A stretch of 64,000 nt of DNA, taken from positions 18,029-82,028 of the forward strand of contig NZ_SOHE01000015.1 in assembly GCF_004403305.1 (NCBI RefSeq). Direction: 5' to 3'. This document shows positions 1 through 8,002 of the stretch, piece after piece. Each line of letters starts with the position of its first letter. Position 1 is the first letter of the stretch. Made by a program: the position numbers and the translations under genes. The notes beneath the pieces were generated by a model that did not search any database, was not told the origin of the DNA, and saw nothing but the letters and a program-made list of their open reading frames with translations. The stretch is from Cryobacterium frigoriphilum (GTDB taxonomy: Bacteria; Actinomycetota; Actinomycetes; Actinomycetales; Microbacteriaceae).

Positions 1-2
1 AG

Positions 3-1550
3 ATCGGATCCCAGCCGTTTCTGGTCTACGGGCTACCGTACCCGCCGATCACCGGCAGTCGCACCCCGGGCGCCCGCACCGCGCACAACAAGGCGACCGT
101 CGTCGACGTGATCGACGACTCGGTGTACCTCATCGAAGAGCAACTCGAACGCGGGGCGCCAAACCATGACGCCGTGCCGATGGCGCTCACGCCCGGCACC
201 CCGCCGCCGGCCGGAACTCAGGTAGACGCAATCGCCGAGTGGGGCCGTGCCGTGCTCGACGCCCAGCCGCAGAACCTCCCCACCGCAGCCTTCGATATTC
301 TGCGGCGCTGCCCGCCCCGCGTCGGGCCCGCAGGCACGGCAGCACTGACAGCGGTCATCGACGACAATGTGCAGAGCGCCATTCGCGACACCCTGCTGGC
401 GCTCGGTGACTCGTACCTGGCCGTGCAGGGACCGCCCGGAACCGGCAAAACCTACGTTGGGTCGCGGGTGATCGCCGACCTCGTCGTGAACCACGGCTGG
501 AACATCGGGGTCGTCGCGCAGAGCCACGCCGCCGTAGAAAACATGCTGCGCGCGGTGATCATGGCCGGGGCCGAGCTGGGGCTGGGGCCCGAGCGCGTCG
601 GCAAGAAGGCCAAGGGCGGCGACGAGAAGAAGCCCGTGCCGTGGACCGCTCTCGACACCAAGACCTTCGCGCGTTTCACTCACCAGGCCGGCGGTTTCGT
701 GGTGGGCGGCACGGCCTGGGACTTCAGCAACACCAACCGTATTGCGCGCGGCTCGCTCGACCTGCTCGTGATCGACGAGGCCGGGCAGTTCTCCCTCGCG
801 AGCACGATCGCGGCGGCCGTCGCCACTCGTCGCCTGCTGCTGCTCGGCGACCCGCAACAGCTGCCGCAGGTCAGTCAGGGCACGCATCCCGAGCCCGTCG
901 ACGAGTCCGCCCTCGGCTGGCTCAGTGCCGGCCACCGGGTGCTGCCGCCCGAGTTCGGGTACTTTCTCGCCACGAGCTGGCGCATGCACCCGGATGTCTG
1001 CGCGCCCGTCTCCGCCCTGTCCTACGACGGTCAGCTGCGCTCCCATGCCTCCACGCGCAGCCTCGACGGTGTCGTTCCGGGACTGCACGCGGTTCCCGTC
1101 GTGCACAGTGGCAACTCCACGTCGTCGGCCGAAGAAGCGGCCGCGGTCGTGCAGATCGTGCGCGGTGTGCTTGGCCGACCCTGGACATCCGCCGAAGTGA
1201 CCGAGCCGCTACGGGCCGACAACGTGATCGTCGTGGCGCCATACAACGCCCAGGTCGAGCTGCTGCGGCAGCACCTGCGGGCGGCCGGCTTCGACGGGGT
1301 CCCCGTGGGCACGGTCGATAAATTTCAGGGCAAGGAGGCGATGGTCGCGATCGTGTCACTCGCGGCGAGTTCGGCCGAAGAGGTGCCGCGTGGACTCGAA
1401 TTCCTGCTGCTCGCGAACCGGCTGAACGTGGCTATCTCGCGCGCCCAGTGGGCCGCTTTTCTGGTGTACTCGCCCGCGATCACCGACACCCTGCCGACGA
1501 GTGTCGAGGGCCTCACGCAGCTGAGCGCGTTCATCACCCTCACCGAGTGA
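3..1550 (+). CDS. SF1 (UPF1-like) DNA/RNA helicase, 5'-truncated by window edge
   Basis: The frame is open from base 3, so the start lies upstream of the window. About 515 C-terminal residues are visible. They carry the full superfamily 1 ATPase set: Walker A GPPGTGKT near 430-455, the DEAG Walker B near 772-783, the LLLGDPQQLP motif III region near 838-875, SWRMHP near 976-993, and the C-terminal VGTVDKFQG and LNVAISRA motifs near 1305-1445. This arrangement is that of the helicase half of TM0106-type proteins, in which a RecB-like nuclease precedes an AAA_11/AAA_12 helicase. The nuclease half would lie outside the window, so the fusion is inference. It probably acts on nucleic acid in the cytoplasm; the substrate is unknown. 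Confidence 0.85.
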   Translation: MGSQPFLVYGLPYPPITGSRTPGARTAHNKATVVDVIDDSVYLIEEQLERGAPNHDAVPMALTPGTPPPAGTQVDAIAEWGRAVLDAQPQNLPTAAFDILRRCPPRVGPAGTAALTAVIDDNVQSAIRDTLLALGDSYLAVQGPPGTGKTYVGSRVIADLVVNHGWNIGVVAQSHAAVENMLRAVIMAGAELGLGPERVGKKAKGGDEKKPVPWTALDTKTFARFTHQAGGFVVGGTAWDFSNTNRIARGSLDLLVIDEAGQFSLASTIAAAVATRRLLLLGDPQQLPQVSQGTHPEPVDESALGWLSAGHRVLPPEFGYFLATSWRMHPDVCAPVSALSYDGQLRSHASTRSLDGVVPGLHAVPVVHSGNSTSSAEEAAAVVQIVRGVLGRPWTSAEVTEPLRADNVIVVAPYNAQVELLRQHLRAAGFDGVPVGTVDKFQGKEAMVAIVSLAASSAEEVPRGLEFLLLANRLNVAISRAQWAAFLVYSPAITDTLPTSVEGLTQLSAFITLTE

Positions 1551-1671
1551 CGCTTCAGCTCGCCCGGGCCCGGCGCGAGCGCGCCCCGAACGGGCGACCG
1601 CTACGGTAACGGCCGTAGCGCCCACCCGTTTGGGGCGCGGTCCTGAACGACGCTCCTGAACGAGAGGTGGG

Positions 1672-1950
1672 CTACTCGGCGTCGAGGTCGGTTTCGAGAA
1701 TCTTCACGAGGGCGTCGAGCGCCTCATCGGCGCCCTCGCCCTCGGCACGCAGCACGACGACGTCGCCGTGGGCGGCGCCCAGGCTCATCAGCGAGAGGAT
1801 GCTCGACGCGTCCATGGCGTCTTCGGCCGGCTCGTCTTCCATCGCGATGGTGACCTCGATGGGCAGCTCGGCGACGGCCTCCGCGAAGATTCCGGCGGGG
1901 CGGGCATGCAGGCCAACACGGCTGGCGATGGTTACTTTACGTTCGGACAT
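1672..1950 (-). CDS. ptsH: Phosphocarrier protein HPr
   Basis: This 92-residue protein is the general phosphocarrier of the phosphotransferase system. It takes phosphate from enzyme I on His15 (motif GLHARPAG) and passes it to sugar-specific EIIA domains. The Ser49-Ser50-Ile-Leu region followed by LMSLGAAHGD corresponds to the regulatory-serine region of HPr proteins. The length is normal. The ATG at 1950 has an AGGAGG site five bases upstream. It lies 66 bases downstream of ptsI on the same strand and belongs functionally to the fructose PTS genes that follow. No second HPr is seen. Confidence 0.95.
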   Translation of the reverse strand: MSERKVTIASRVGLHARPAGIFAEAVAELPIEVTIAMEDEPAEDAMDASSILSLMSLGAAHGDVVVLRAEGEGADEALDALVKILETDLDAE

Positions 1951-2016
1951 GGGTCCTCCTGGGTCGGGGATGAAGCGAATAGGGGCACAGCGAGATTGTT
2001 GCCGTGTAGAACGAGG

Positions 2017-3774
2017 CTACAGACCGAGCTCGGCGAGAATGGGCAGGGCCGCACGCACGCGTTCCTTGGCTTCGGTCGCCGTCGGAGCGGTGAGGGCCAG
2101 CGCGGCGATCTCGCGGGCCTCGGCGAGGGTGACGCTCGCGAGCACGGCGGCGACGGCGCTCAGCGACCGGGCCGTCATCGACAGGGTCGTGACACCGATT
2201 CCCACGAGCACCACGGCGAGGGCGGGGTCGGCCGCGGCCTCGCCGCACACACCCACTGGCTTGTGGTGGCCTTCGGCCTCGCTGCCGGCCGCGGTGAGGC
2301 GGATCAGCTGCAGCACGGCCGGCTGCCACGGCGTGTTCAGAGCCGCGAGCGGGCCGAGCTGACGGTCGGCCGCCATGGCGTACTGCGTAAGGTCGTTGGT
2401 GCCGAGGCTCACGAACTCCACGTGCGTGAGGATGCTCGCGGACATGATCGCCGCCGAGGGAACCTCGACCATCACGCCGGGAATCTGGAGGCCCGCGGCG
2501 GCGCACAGGCCGGCGAAGTGCTCGGCCTCATCGGTCGTGGAGATCATCGGGGCCATCACCCAGACCAGCGCCTCGGTGCCCTCAGCGGCCAGTGCAATGG
2601 CCTGAAGCTGGCGTTCGAGCACTCCCGGCGAGGTGAAGTCGGTGCGGTACCCGCGCACGCCGAGGGCTGGGTTGGGCTCGGTGGCATCCGTCAGAAAGGG
2701 CAGCGGCTTGTCGGCGCCGGCGTCGAGGGTGCGCACGACGACCTTCTTACCGGGGAAGGCGTCGAAGACGCCGCGGTAGGCCTCGACCTGTTCGTCGATG
2801 GTGGGTTCGGTGTCGCGGCCGAGAAAGCAGAACTCGGTGCGCAGCAGTCCCACGCCCTGGGCGTTCGCGGCGGCGGCCTTGACGGCATCCTTCGCGCCGC
2901 CCACGTTGGCGAGCAGCGGCACGAGGTGGCCGTCTTTGAGGCGACCGTTACCGTCGAAGACCGAGAGCACGGCGCTCGTGGTCGTCCACGCGGCGGCGGC
3001 GGCGCGCTCGGTGGCGCCCGGGTTCAGGGTGATGGTGCCGGCGGCGCCGTCGACATAGATCTCGGTGCCGTCGGCGAGGGTTTCGACCCCGGCCGCGGCG
3101 ACGATGGCTGGCAAGCCGAGGGCACGGGCGATGATCGCCGTGTGCGACTGCGGGCCGCCGCTCGACGTGACGAGGGCGAGCACGATCGACGGGTCGAGCG
3201 TGGCGGTGTCGGCCGGCGCGAGGTCCTCGCCGACCAGAATGAAGGGGGTGTCCGAGAGGGGGATACCGGGGGCGGGCATGCCGCGCAGCTCCGCCACGAT
3301 CCGTGCCCGCACGTCGAGCACATCGGCGGCCCGTTCGGCCATGTAGCCGCCCAGGTTGTGGAGCATTTCGGCGACGGATGCTCCCGCCTCCCAGATCGCG
3401 CGTTCCGGTGTGAGGCCGGCGTTGTTGATGAGCTTGATGCCGCCTTTGATGAGCAGCGGGTCGGCGGCCATCAGCGCGGTGGCCTCGAGAACGGCCTTGC
3501 TAGCACCCTTCGCGCCCTCTGCCCGGTTCTTGAGCTCGGCGTGCACGGCCTTCGACGCGGTGCGCAGCGCTGCGATGGCGTCGTCGGCGGTCGTGCCGCT
3601 GAGCTGTTCGCCGGGTGTGGGTTCGCTGACGGGGGAGGGCATCTGGCGGATGACGCCGATGATTCGTCCGGGGGTGACGCCCACACCGGAGTAGGACCGC
3701 GTCGAGGACGGTTCGTGCTTATTCCCCGCGGGCTGCGCCTCGGTGGACTTCGTCTGTTCTGAAACGGTGGGCAC
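2017..3774 (-). CDS. ptsI: PTS enzyme I (phosphoenolpyruvate-protein phosphotransferase)
   Basis: Enzyme I transfers phosphate from PEP to HPr. The phosphorylated histidine is His211 in GGPQSHTAI. The C-terminal PEP-binding barrel shows LLRTEF, SLGTNDLTQYA and the VCGEAAAD active-site cysteine region. I chose the GTG at 3774 (585 residues) because GAGGA lies just upstream and the length fits the family. The open frame continues to 3996, but that extension only translates the 15-bp repeats in the leader. The first ~35 residues are low-complexity and poorly conserved. ptsI is separated from fruA by 175 bases that hold a hairpin and the repeat tract, so it may have its own promoter. Confidence 0.93.
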   Translation of the reverse strand: MPTVSEQTKSTEAQPAGNKHEPSSTRSYSGVGVTPGRIIGVIRQMPSPVSEPTPGEQLSGTTADDAIAALRTASKAVHAELKNRAEGAKGASKAVLEATALMAADPLLIKGGIKLINNAGLTPERAIWEAGASVAEMLHNLGGYMAERAADVLDVRARIVAELRGMPAPGIPLSDTPFILVGEDLAPADTATLDPSIVLALVTSSGGPQSHTAIIARALGLPAIVAAAGVETLADGTEIYVDGAAGTITLNPGATERAAAAAWTTTSAVLSVFDGNGRLKDGHLVPLLANVGGAKDAVKAAAANAQGVGLLRTEFCFLGRDTEPTIDEQVEAYRGVFDAFPGKKVVVRTLDAGADKPLPFLTDATEPNPALGVRGYRTDFTSPGVLERQLQAIALAAEGTEALVWVMAPMISTTDEAEHFAGLCAAAGLQIPGVMVEVPSAAIMSASILTHVEFVSLGTNDLTQYAMAADRQLGPLAALNTPWQPAVLQLIRLTAAGSEAEGHHKPVGVCGEAAADPALAVVLVGIGVTTLSMTARSLSAVAAVLASVTLAEAREIAALALTAPTATEAKERVRAALPILAELGL

Positions 3775-3810
3775 GGAACATCCTCGATTCTTCGCAATAC
3801 TGCTGAGTTC

Positions 3811-3870
3811 TGTGAACTGCTGGCCGGTGAACTGCTGGCTGGTGAACTGCTGGCTGGTGAACTGCTGGAT
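3811..3870. repeat. Tandem repeat, 4 x 15 bp, in ptsI leader
   Basis: Four 15-bp units (consensus GGTGAACTGCTGGCT on the plus strand) run head to tail at 3811-3825, 3826-3840, 3841-3855 and 3856-3870. The two middle copies are identical and the outer two differ at one or two bases. They lie just upstream of the chosen ptsI start, between ptsI and fruA. They could be a minisatellite in a 5' untranslated leader or repeated protein-binding sites. Confidence 0.9.
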
Positions 3871-3895
3871 TGTGCTGGATACTACCCGCGTCAGC

Positions 3896-3935
3896 GCGGC
3901 CTCGGGGCGGGGCCGCGGCCCCATCCCGAGGCCGC
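3896..3935 (-). terminator. Hairpin downstream of fruA (possible terminator)
   Basis: An 11-bp perfect inverted repeat (GCGGCCTCGGG at 3896-3906, its complement at 3925-3935) encloses a second perfect palindrome, GGGGCCGCGGCCCC at 3909-3922. It lies 14 bases after the fruA stop codon on the minus strand. No T-run follows, so it may be a GC-rich actinobacterial-type terminator or an mRNA-stabilising stem. Confidence 0.5.
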
Positions 3936-3949
3936 GGCCTGACTCAAGG

Positions 3950-5962
3950 TTAGGCGGTGGCCAGTGCGGCCTCGTCAACCTTCGGCTTGCGCACAACGTA
4001 GCGCTTCAGGCCGACCACGGCGAAGGCCGAGATGACGGTACCGATGACGATCGACAGCACGAACAGCAGGAAGTTGTCGATCGCGAAGAACACGAACACG
4101 CCACCGTGCGGCGCCTTGCTCGTGACACCCCACATCATCGACAGGCCACCGGTGACGGCTGCACCGAGCATGCTGGCCGGGATGACGCGGAACACATCGG
4201 CGGCGGCGAACGGGATGGCACCCTCGGTGATGAAGGACGCGCCGAGCAGCCAGGCCGCCTTGCCGTTCTCACGCTCGGCGATGGTGAACAGCTTCTTGTT
4301 GATCACCGTGGCGAGGGCCATCGCGAGCGGCGGCACCATGCCGGCGGCCATGACCGCGGCCATGATCTGCCACGGCGCCTGATTGGCGACGGTTGCCGCG
4401 CCGAGGCCGGCGACGGCGAAGGCGTAGGCGACCTTGTTCAGCGGGCCACCGAGGTCGAAGGCCATCATGAGGCCCAGGATGATACCCAGCACGATGGCGG
4501 AGGCACCGGTGAGGCCGTTGAGGAAGTCGCTCAGGCCGAGTGTCAGCAGCGCGATGGGACCGCCGAGCACGAAGAACATCGCTCCGGAGGCCACGATCGA
4601 CGCGACGAGCGGGATGATGACGACGGGCATCAGGCTGCGCAGCCAGCGCGGAACGCTCAGCCGACCGATGCTCGCGGCCACGACACCGGCGAGCAGACCA
4701 CCGACGATTCCGCCGAGGAAGCCGGCGTCCATGAAGCCGGCGACCGCGCCGGCGACGAAGCCGGGGGCGATACCGGGGCGGTCGGCGATCGCGAAGGCGA
4801 TGTAGCCGGCGAGAGCCGGAACCAGGAAGCCCATCGACAGGGCACCGATCTTGAAGAAGACCGCGCCCAGGTAGGCCAGCAGGCCGCCCTCGGGCAGGTT
4901 GCCGAAGCTGTTGTTGATGACCACGTCATCGGCAACCTCGGTGATCTGGTAGCCACCGAGCAGAAAGCCGAGGGCGATGAGCAGCCCTCCGCCGGCGACG
5001 AACGGGATCATGTAGCTGACACCGGTGAGCAGGGCGCGCTTGACCTTTTGGCCGAAGTGCTCGTTGGCCTCGGTCGAGTCGTCGGCCACGGCACCGGTGC
5101 CGCCGGCGACCCGGCGTGCATTCGGGTTTTCGGAGGCGGCGAGCGCCTCCTGGATCATCTTCGCGGGTTCGTCGATGCCGCGCTTGACCGGGGAACTGAT
5201 CACGGGCAGGCCGGCGAACCGTTCACGGCCGCGCACGTCGACGTCGACGGCGAAGATGACGGCATCGGCGGCGGCGATGATCGACGAGGCGAGCGGCGTG
5301 GCGCCGGCCGAGCCCTGGGTTTCGACCTGCAGGTCGACGCCGGCCTCTTTCGCGGCGGCGACGAGGGCATCCGCTGCCATGTAGGTGTGGGCGATGCCGG
5401 TGGGGCAGGCGGTGACGGCCACGAGGCGCTTGATGGCGGTGTGTGCGCCGGCGGAGGTGCCGGTGCCGGTTCCGGTTTCCGCGGCGGGCACGCCACCGGC
5501 GGCAACCGGAACGGGCGTCACGACGGCGCCGACGAGCTGCACGATTTCGGCGGCGGATCCGGCCGAACGCAGGGACGCGGTGAAGTCTTTCTTCATCAGG
5601 GAGCGCGCGAGCTTCGCGAGAAGCTTCAGGTGCTCCTGGTCGGCGCCATCGGGGGCGGCAATGAAGAAGACGAGGTCGGCGGGGCCGTCTTTCGATCCGA
5701 AATCGACCGGGCTCGCCAGTCGTGCAAAAGCCAGGGTCGGCTGAGTCACGGCGGTGGAGCGGCAGTGCGGGATCGCGAGGCCACCGGGGATGCCGGTCGA
5801 GGTCTTGGCTTCACGGGCGAGGGCGTCTTTCAACAGCCCGTCGACCTCGGTGGCCCGGCCACTAGCGACAACGAGCTCGACGAGGTGTCGAATCACGGTC
5901 GACGGCTCGAGACCGAGGTTGCTGTCCAGAGCGACAAGCTCCGGGGTAATCAGTGCACTCAC
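3950..5962 (-). CDS. fruA: Fructose-specific PTS enzyme IIABC
   Basis: This 670-residue membrane protein imports fructose as fructose 1-phosphate. Domain order is EIIA (residues ~1-150, phosphorylated His66 in AIPHC), EIIB (~175-280, Cys186 in TACPTGIAHTYMAA) and the multi-pass EIIC fructose domain (~320-660). The fused A-B-C layout and length match other actinobacterial FruA proteins. It starts with GTG at 5962 behind AAAGGAGG and overlaps the end of fruK by four bases (GTGA), so the two are translationally coupled. Its Ala/Gly-rich linker between EIIA and EIIB is low complexity. It works with HPr and EI downstream and FruK upstream. Confidence 0.95.
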   Translation of the reverse strand: MSALITPELVALDSNLGLEPSTVIRHLVELVVASGRATEVDGLLKDALAREAKTSTGIPGGLAIPHCRSTAVTQPTLAFARLASPVDFGSKDGPADLVFFIAAPDGADQEHLKLLAKLARSLMKKDFTASLRSAGSAAEIVQLVGAVVTPVPVAAGGVPAAETGTGTGTSAGAHTAIKRLVAVTACPTGIAHTYMAADALVAAAKEAGVDLQVETQGSAGATPLASSIIAAADAVIFAVDVDVRGRERFAGLPVISSPVKRGIDEPAKMIQEALAASENPNARRVAGGTGAVADDSTEANEHFGQKVKRALLTGVSYMIPFVAGGGLLIALGFLLGGYQITEVADDVVINNSFGNLPEGGLLAYLGAVFFKIGALSMGFLVPALAGYIAFAIADRPGIAPGFVAGAVAGFMDAGFLGGIVGGLLAGVVAASIGRLSVPRWLRSLMPVVIIPLVASIVASGAMFFVLGGPIALLTLGLSDFLNGLTGASAIVLGIILGLMMAFDLGGPLNKVAYAFAVAGLGAATVANQAPWQIMAAVMAAGMVPPLAMALATVINKKLFTIAERENGKAAWLLGASFITEGAIPFAAADVFRVIPASMLGAAVTGGLSMMWGVTSKAPHGGVFVFFAIDNFLLFVLSIVIGTVISAFAVVGLKRYVVRKPKVDEAALATA

Positions 5963-6993
5963 TGGTCATCCTCCTTTGGATGGGTGGGATACGCCGCCAC
6001 GGTGACGACTTCATTCGGTACTGCAGGGGTGAGGGAATCGGGAGTGACGGAAAAAGCGGTCACGGTGACGGCGTCGGGATCGGTCTGTTCGAGGGCCGGC
6101 ACGGTGGAACCGGGCAGAGCGGCGGCGGCGGCGCCGTGCGCGGCGGCCTGACGCAGGCAGTCGGCGGGGGATGCCCCGGCGTTGCTGCTGAGCAGAAATC
6201 CGGCGAGGGCCGAGTCGCCGGCGCCGACAGTGCTGACCGCCACCATCGGCGGGGTCGTGGCGAGCCAGTAGCCCTCGCTCGTCACGAGCAGCGCGCCCTT
6301 CGAACCGAGGGTCGCGAGCACGGCGCCGACACCGGCGGCGATCAGGGTCTGTGCGGCGGCCGCGGCGAGCTGTGGGTCGGCTTCGAGGCTGTCGGGGTTG
6401 GAGATGCCGGTCAGCTCGGCGAGTTCGTCGGCATTGGGCTTGAGCAGGTCGGGGCCGGCGGCGACGGATGCGGCGAGCGGCGCCCCCGAGGAATCGATCG
6501 CCACGCGCGGCGCGGCCGTTCCGTAGCGGGTGCGCAGCGCGCGGGTGACGTCGGCATAGAACGATGCCGGCACGCCCGGCGGCAGGGATCCGGCGAGCAC
6601 GACCCAGCGCGCACCCTCGGCCTGGCTGAGCACGAGGTCGACGAGGTCGTGCTGCTGCTGCGCTGTCAGTGCCGGGCCCGGCTCATTGACCTTCGTCGTG
6701 GTGCCGTCGGGCTCGGTGATCGCGACGTTGCTGCGCAGCGCCGCACCGATCGGCAGGCCGAGGTGGGGAACACCCTGAGCGGTGAGCGCGAGCAACACCG
6801 GGTCCTCGGGGTCGCCGGGAAGTATGGCCAGGCTGCGCACCCCGGAGACCTCGAGGGCACGGCAGATGTTGACGCCCTTGCCGCCGGGTTCCTGGTGCGC
6901 CGAGACGGCCCGCTGTACCTCGCCACGGGCGAGAGCGCCGGGCAGGGCGATCGTGCGATCCAGGCTCGGGTTGGGGGTAAGCGTTACGATCAC
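5959..6993 (-). CDS. fruK: 1-phosphofructokinase
   Basis: A PfkB-family kinase of 344 residues that phosphorylates fructose 1-phosphate to fructose 1,6-bisphosphate. The N-terminal TLTPNPSLDRT and PGGKGVNICRAL motifs are typical of 1-phosphofructokinase/tagatose kinases. The C-terminal STVGAGDSALAGF contains the catalytic Asp of PfkB signature 2. It is about 30 residues longer than common FruK because of an Ala/Pro-rich C-terminal tail. Start is GTG at 6993, overlapping the fruR stop by four bases; its end overlaps fruA by four bases. Confidence 0.93.
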   Translation of the reverse strand: MIVTLTPNPSLDRTIALPGALARGEVQRAVSAHQEPGGKGVNICRALEVSGVRSLAILPGDPEDPVLLALTAQGVPHLGLPIGAALRSNVAITEPDGTTTKVNEPGPALTAQQQHDLVDLVLSQAEGARWVVLAGSLPPGVPASFYADVTRALRTRYGTAAPRVAIDSSGAPLAASVAAGPDLLKPNADELAELTGISNPDSLEADPQLAAAAAQTLIAAGVGAVLATLGSKGALLVTSEGYWLATTPPMVAVSTVGAGDSALAGFLLSSNAGASPADCLRQAAAHGAAAAALPGSTVPALEQTDPDAVTVTAFSVTPDSLTPAVPNEVVTVAAYPTHPKEDDQ

Positions 6994-7778
6994 GCGATCA
7001 CGACCTCTACGTCGGCCGCGGCGAGGGCTGCGGCGAGTTCCGGATGGGGGGCGGCATCGGTGATGAGGGTGTCGATCTCCCCGAGCGTCGCGAAACGCAC
7101 GAGTGTCTCCTCGCCGAGCTTGGATGAATCGGCCAGCGCCACAACACGGCGGGCCGAGCGCACGATCGCGGTCTTCACGGCCGCTTCGACGGAGTCGGGG
7201 GTGCTGAAACCGAAGTCGGGATGCACGCCGTTGGCGCCGATGAAGGCGATATCGGGCCGCAGTGCATCGAGCTGCTCGATGGTCGTGCGACCCACAATGG
7301 CCCGCGTGAGCCCGCGCACGCGACCGCCCAGAATATGCAGCTGCACGGCATCCGTTCCCGACAGCTTGTACGCGATCGGGATGGCGTTGGTGATCACGAG
7401 CAACGGGTCGGCTCCGGGGGCAGGAACCCAGTCGCAGAGCAGATCGGCGAGGCGCTCGGTGGTGGTGCCGGCGTCGAGCACCACGGAGCCGGTGCGACCG
7501 AGCGGCATCATGGCCAGGGCGGCCGCAGCGATGCGGGACTTCTCATCGAGACGCTGGGTCTGGCGCACCTCGAGGCTGGGCTCCGACAGGCTCTGCCGGT
7601 CGGTGGCGACGGCGCCGCCGTGTACCCGGCGCAGCTGACGGTTGTCTTCGAGGGTGGAGAGGTCGCGGCGCACGGTCTCGGGCGTGACGTTGAAGCGAGC
7701 GGCGAGGTCATTCACCGTGACGCGGCCCCACTCGGTGACGAGTTCGGCGATCAACAGCTGACGTTCTTCGGCGAACAT
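6990..7778 (-). CDS. fruR: DeoR/GlpR-family transcriptional regulator (fructose operon)
   Basis: 262 residues. The N-terminal winged helix-turn-helix reads RQLLIAELVTEWGRVTVNDLAARF, then VTPETVRRDL, the DeoR-family recognition helix. The C-terminal DeoRC sensor domain contains DAGTTTERLADLL and ADSSKLGEE-type motifs, which bind phosphosugars. I place the start at ATG 7778, preceded by GAGGAGG; the longer frame to 7874 has no ribosome site. First gene of fruR-fruK-fruA, so it probably autoregulates and responds to fructose 1-phosphate or fructose 1,6-bisphosphate (inference). Confidence 0.9.
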   Translation of the reverse strand: MFAEERQLLIAELVTEWGRVTVNDLAARFNVTPETVRRDLSTLEDNRQLRRVHGGAVATDRQSLSEPSLEVRQTQRLDEKSRIAAAALAMMPLGRTGSVVLDAGTTTERLADLLCDWVPAPGADPLLVITNAIPIAYKLSGTDAVQLHILGGRVRGLTRAIVGRTTIEQLDALRPDIAFIGANGVHPDFGFSTPDSVEAAVKTAIVRSARRVVALADSSKLGEETLVRFATLGEIDTLITDAAPHPELAAALAAADVEVVIA

Positions 7779-7789
7779 GATGCCTCCTC

Positions 7790-7818
7790 GACTGTGAGTG
7801 ACTGCGACTGTGAGTGGA
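7790..7818. repeat. Direct repeat GACTGTGAGTG in fruR leader
   Basis: An 11-bp word, GACTGTGAGTG, occurs twice 18 bases apart (about 7790-7800 and 7808-7818) between the fruR ribosome site and the predicted promoter. The spacing does not suggest a standard dimer operator. It may be a leader duplication like the other short repeats in the window. Confidence 0.5.
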
Positions 7819-7876
7819 TGTGGTGAACACGGGATGAAACGGAGCTGAACGGGGGTGAATCCGGCTTGTAGCACTG

Positions 7877-7905
7877 ACTGTAGCTTCGTTCATCTTTACA
7901 TGCAA
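7877..7905 (-). promoter_or_regulatory. Predicted sigma-70-type promoter of the fru operon
   Basis: On the minus strand TTGCAT (7905-7900) and TACAGT (7882-7877) are separated by exactly 17 bases, in a locally AT-rich stretch about 100 bases ahead of fruR. It is the best promoter match in this gap. No experimental support is available. Confidence 0.4.
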
Positions 7906-7912
7906 GAGCAAA

Positions 7913-7937
7913 CACAGATAAACAAAGAATATTTGTG
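7913..7937. promoter_or_regulatory. Imperfect inverted repeat, candidate operator between fruR and sbcD
   Basis: CACAGATA (7913-7920) and TATTTGTG (7930-7937) form an 8-bp inverted repeat with one mismatch and a 9-bp spacer. The sequence is AT-rich against a GC-rich background. It lies directly upstream of the predicted fru promoter and could bind FruR or a CRP-like activator. It also lies within 70 bases of sbcD. Confidence 0.35.
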
Positions 7938-8002
7938 AAGCGCTGAACCGCGTCCGGGGTGGGCGGCGGGCAGTGTCGGAGGGGGCCGTTAGCGTGGGAG
8001 GC

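Noticed and set aside
1768..3762. Plus-strand open frames of several hundred codons opposite ptsI and fruA
   Set aside because: Antisense to genes with complete catalytic motifs; His/Gly/Arg-rich composition is typical of shadow frames.
3775..3996. N-terminal extension of enzyme I by 74 residues
   Set aside because: The extension translates tandem repeats and a neighbouring hairpin, has no ribosome site and would make the protein longer than the family; GTG 3774 has a good site.
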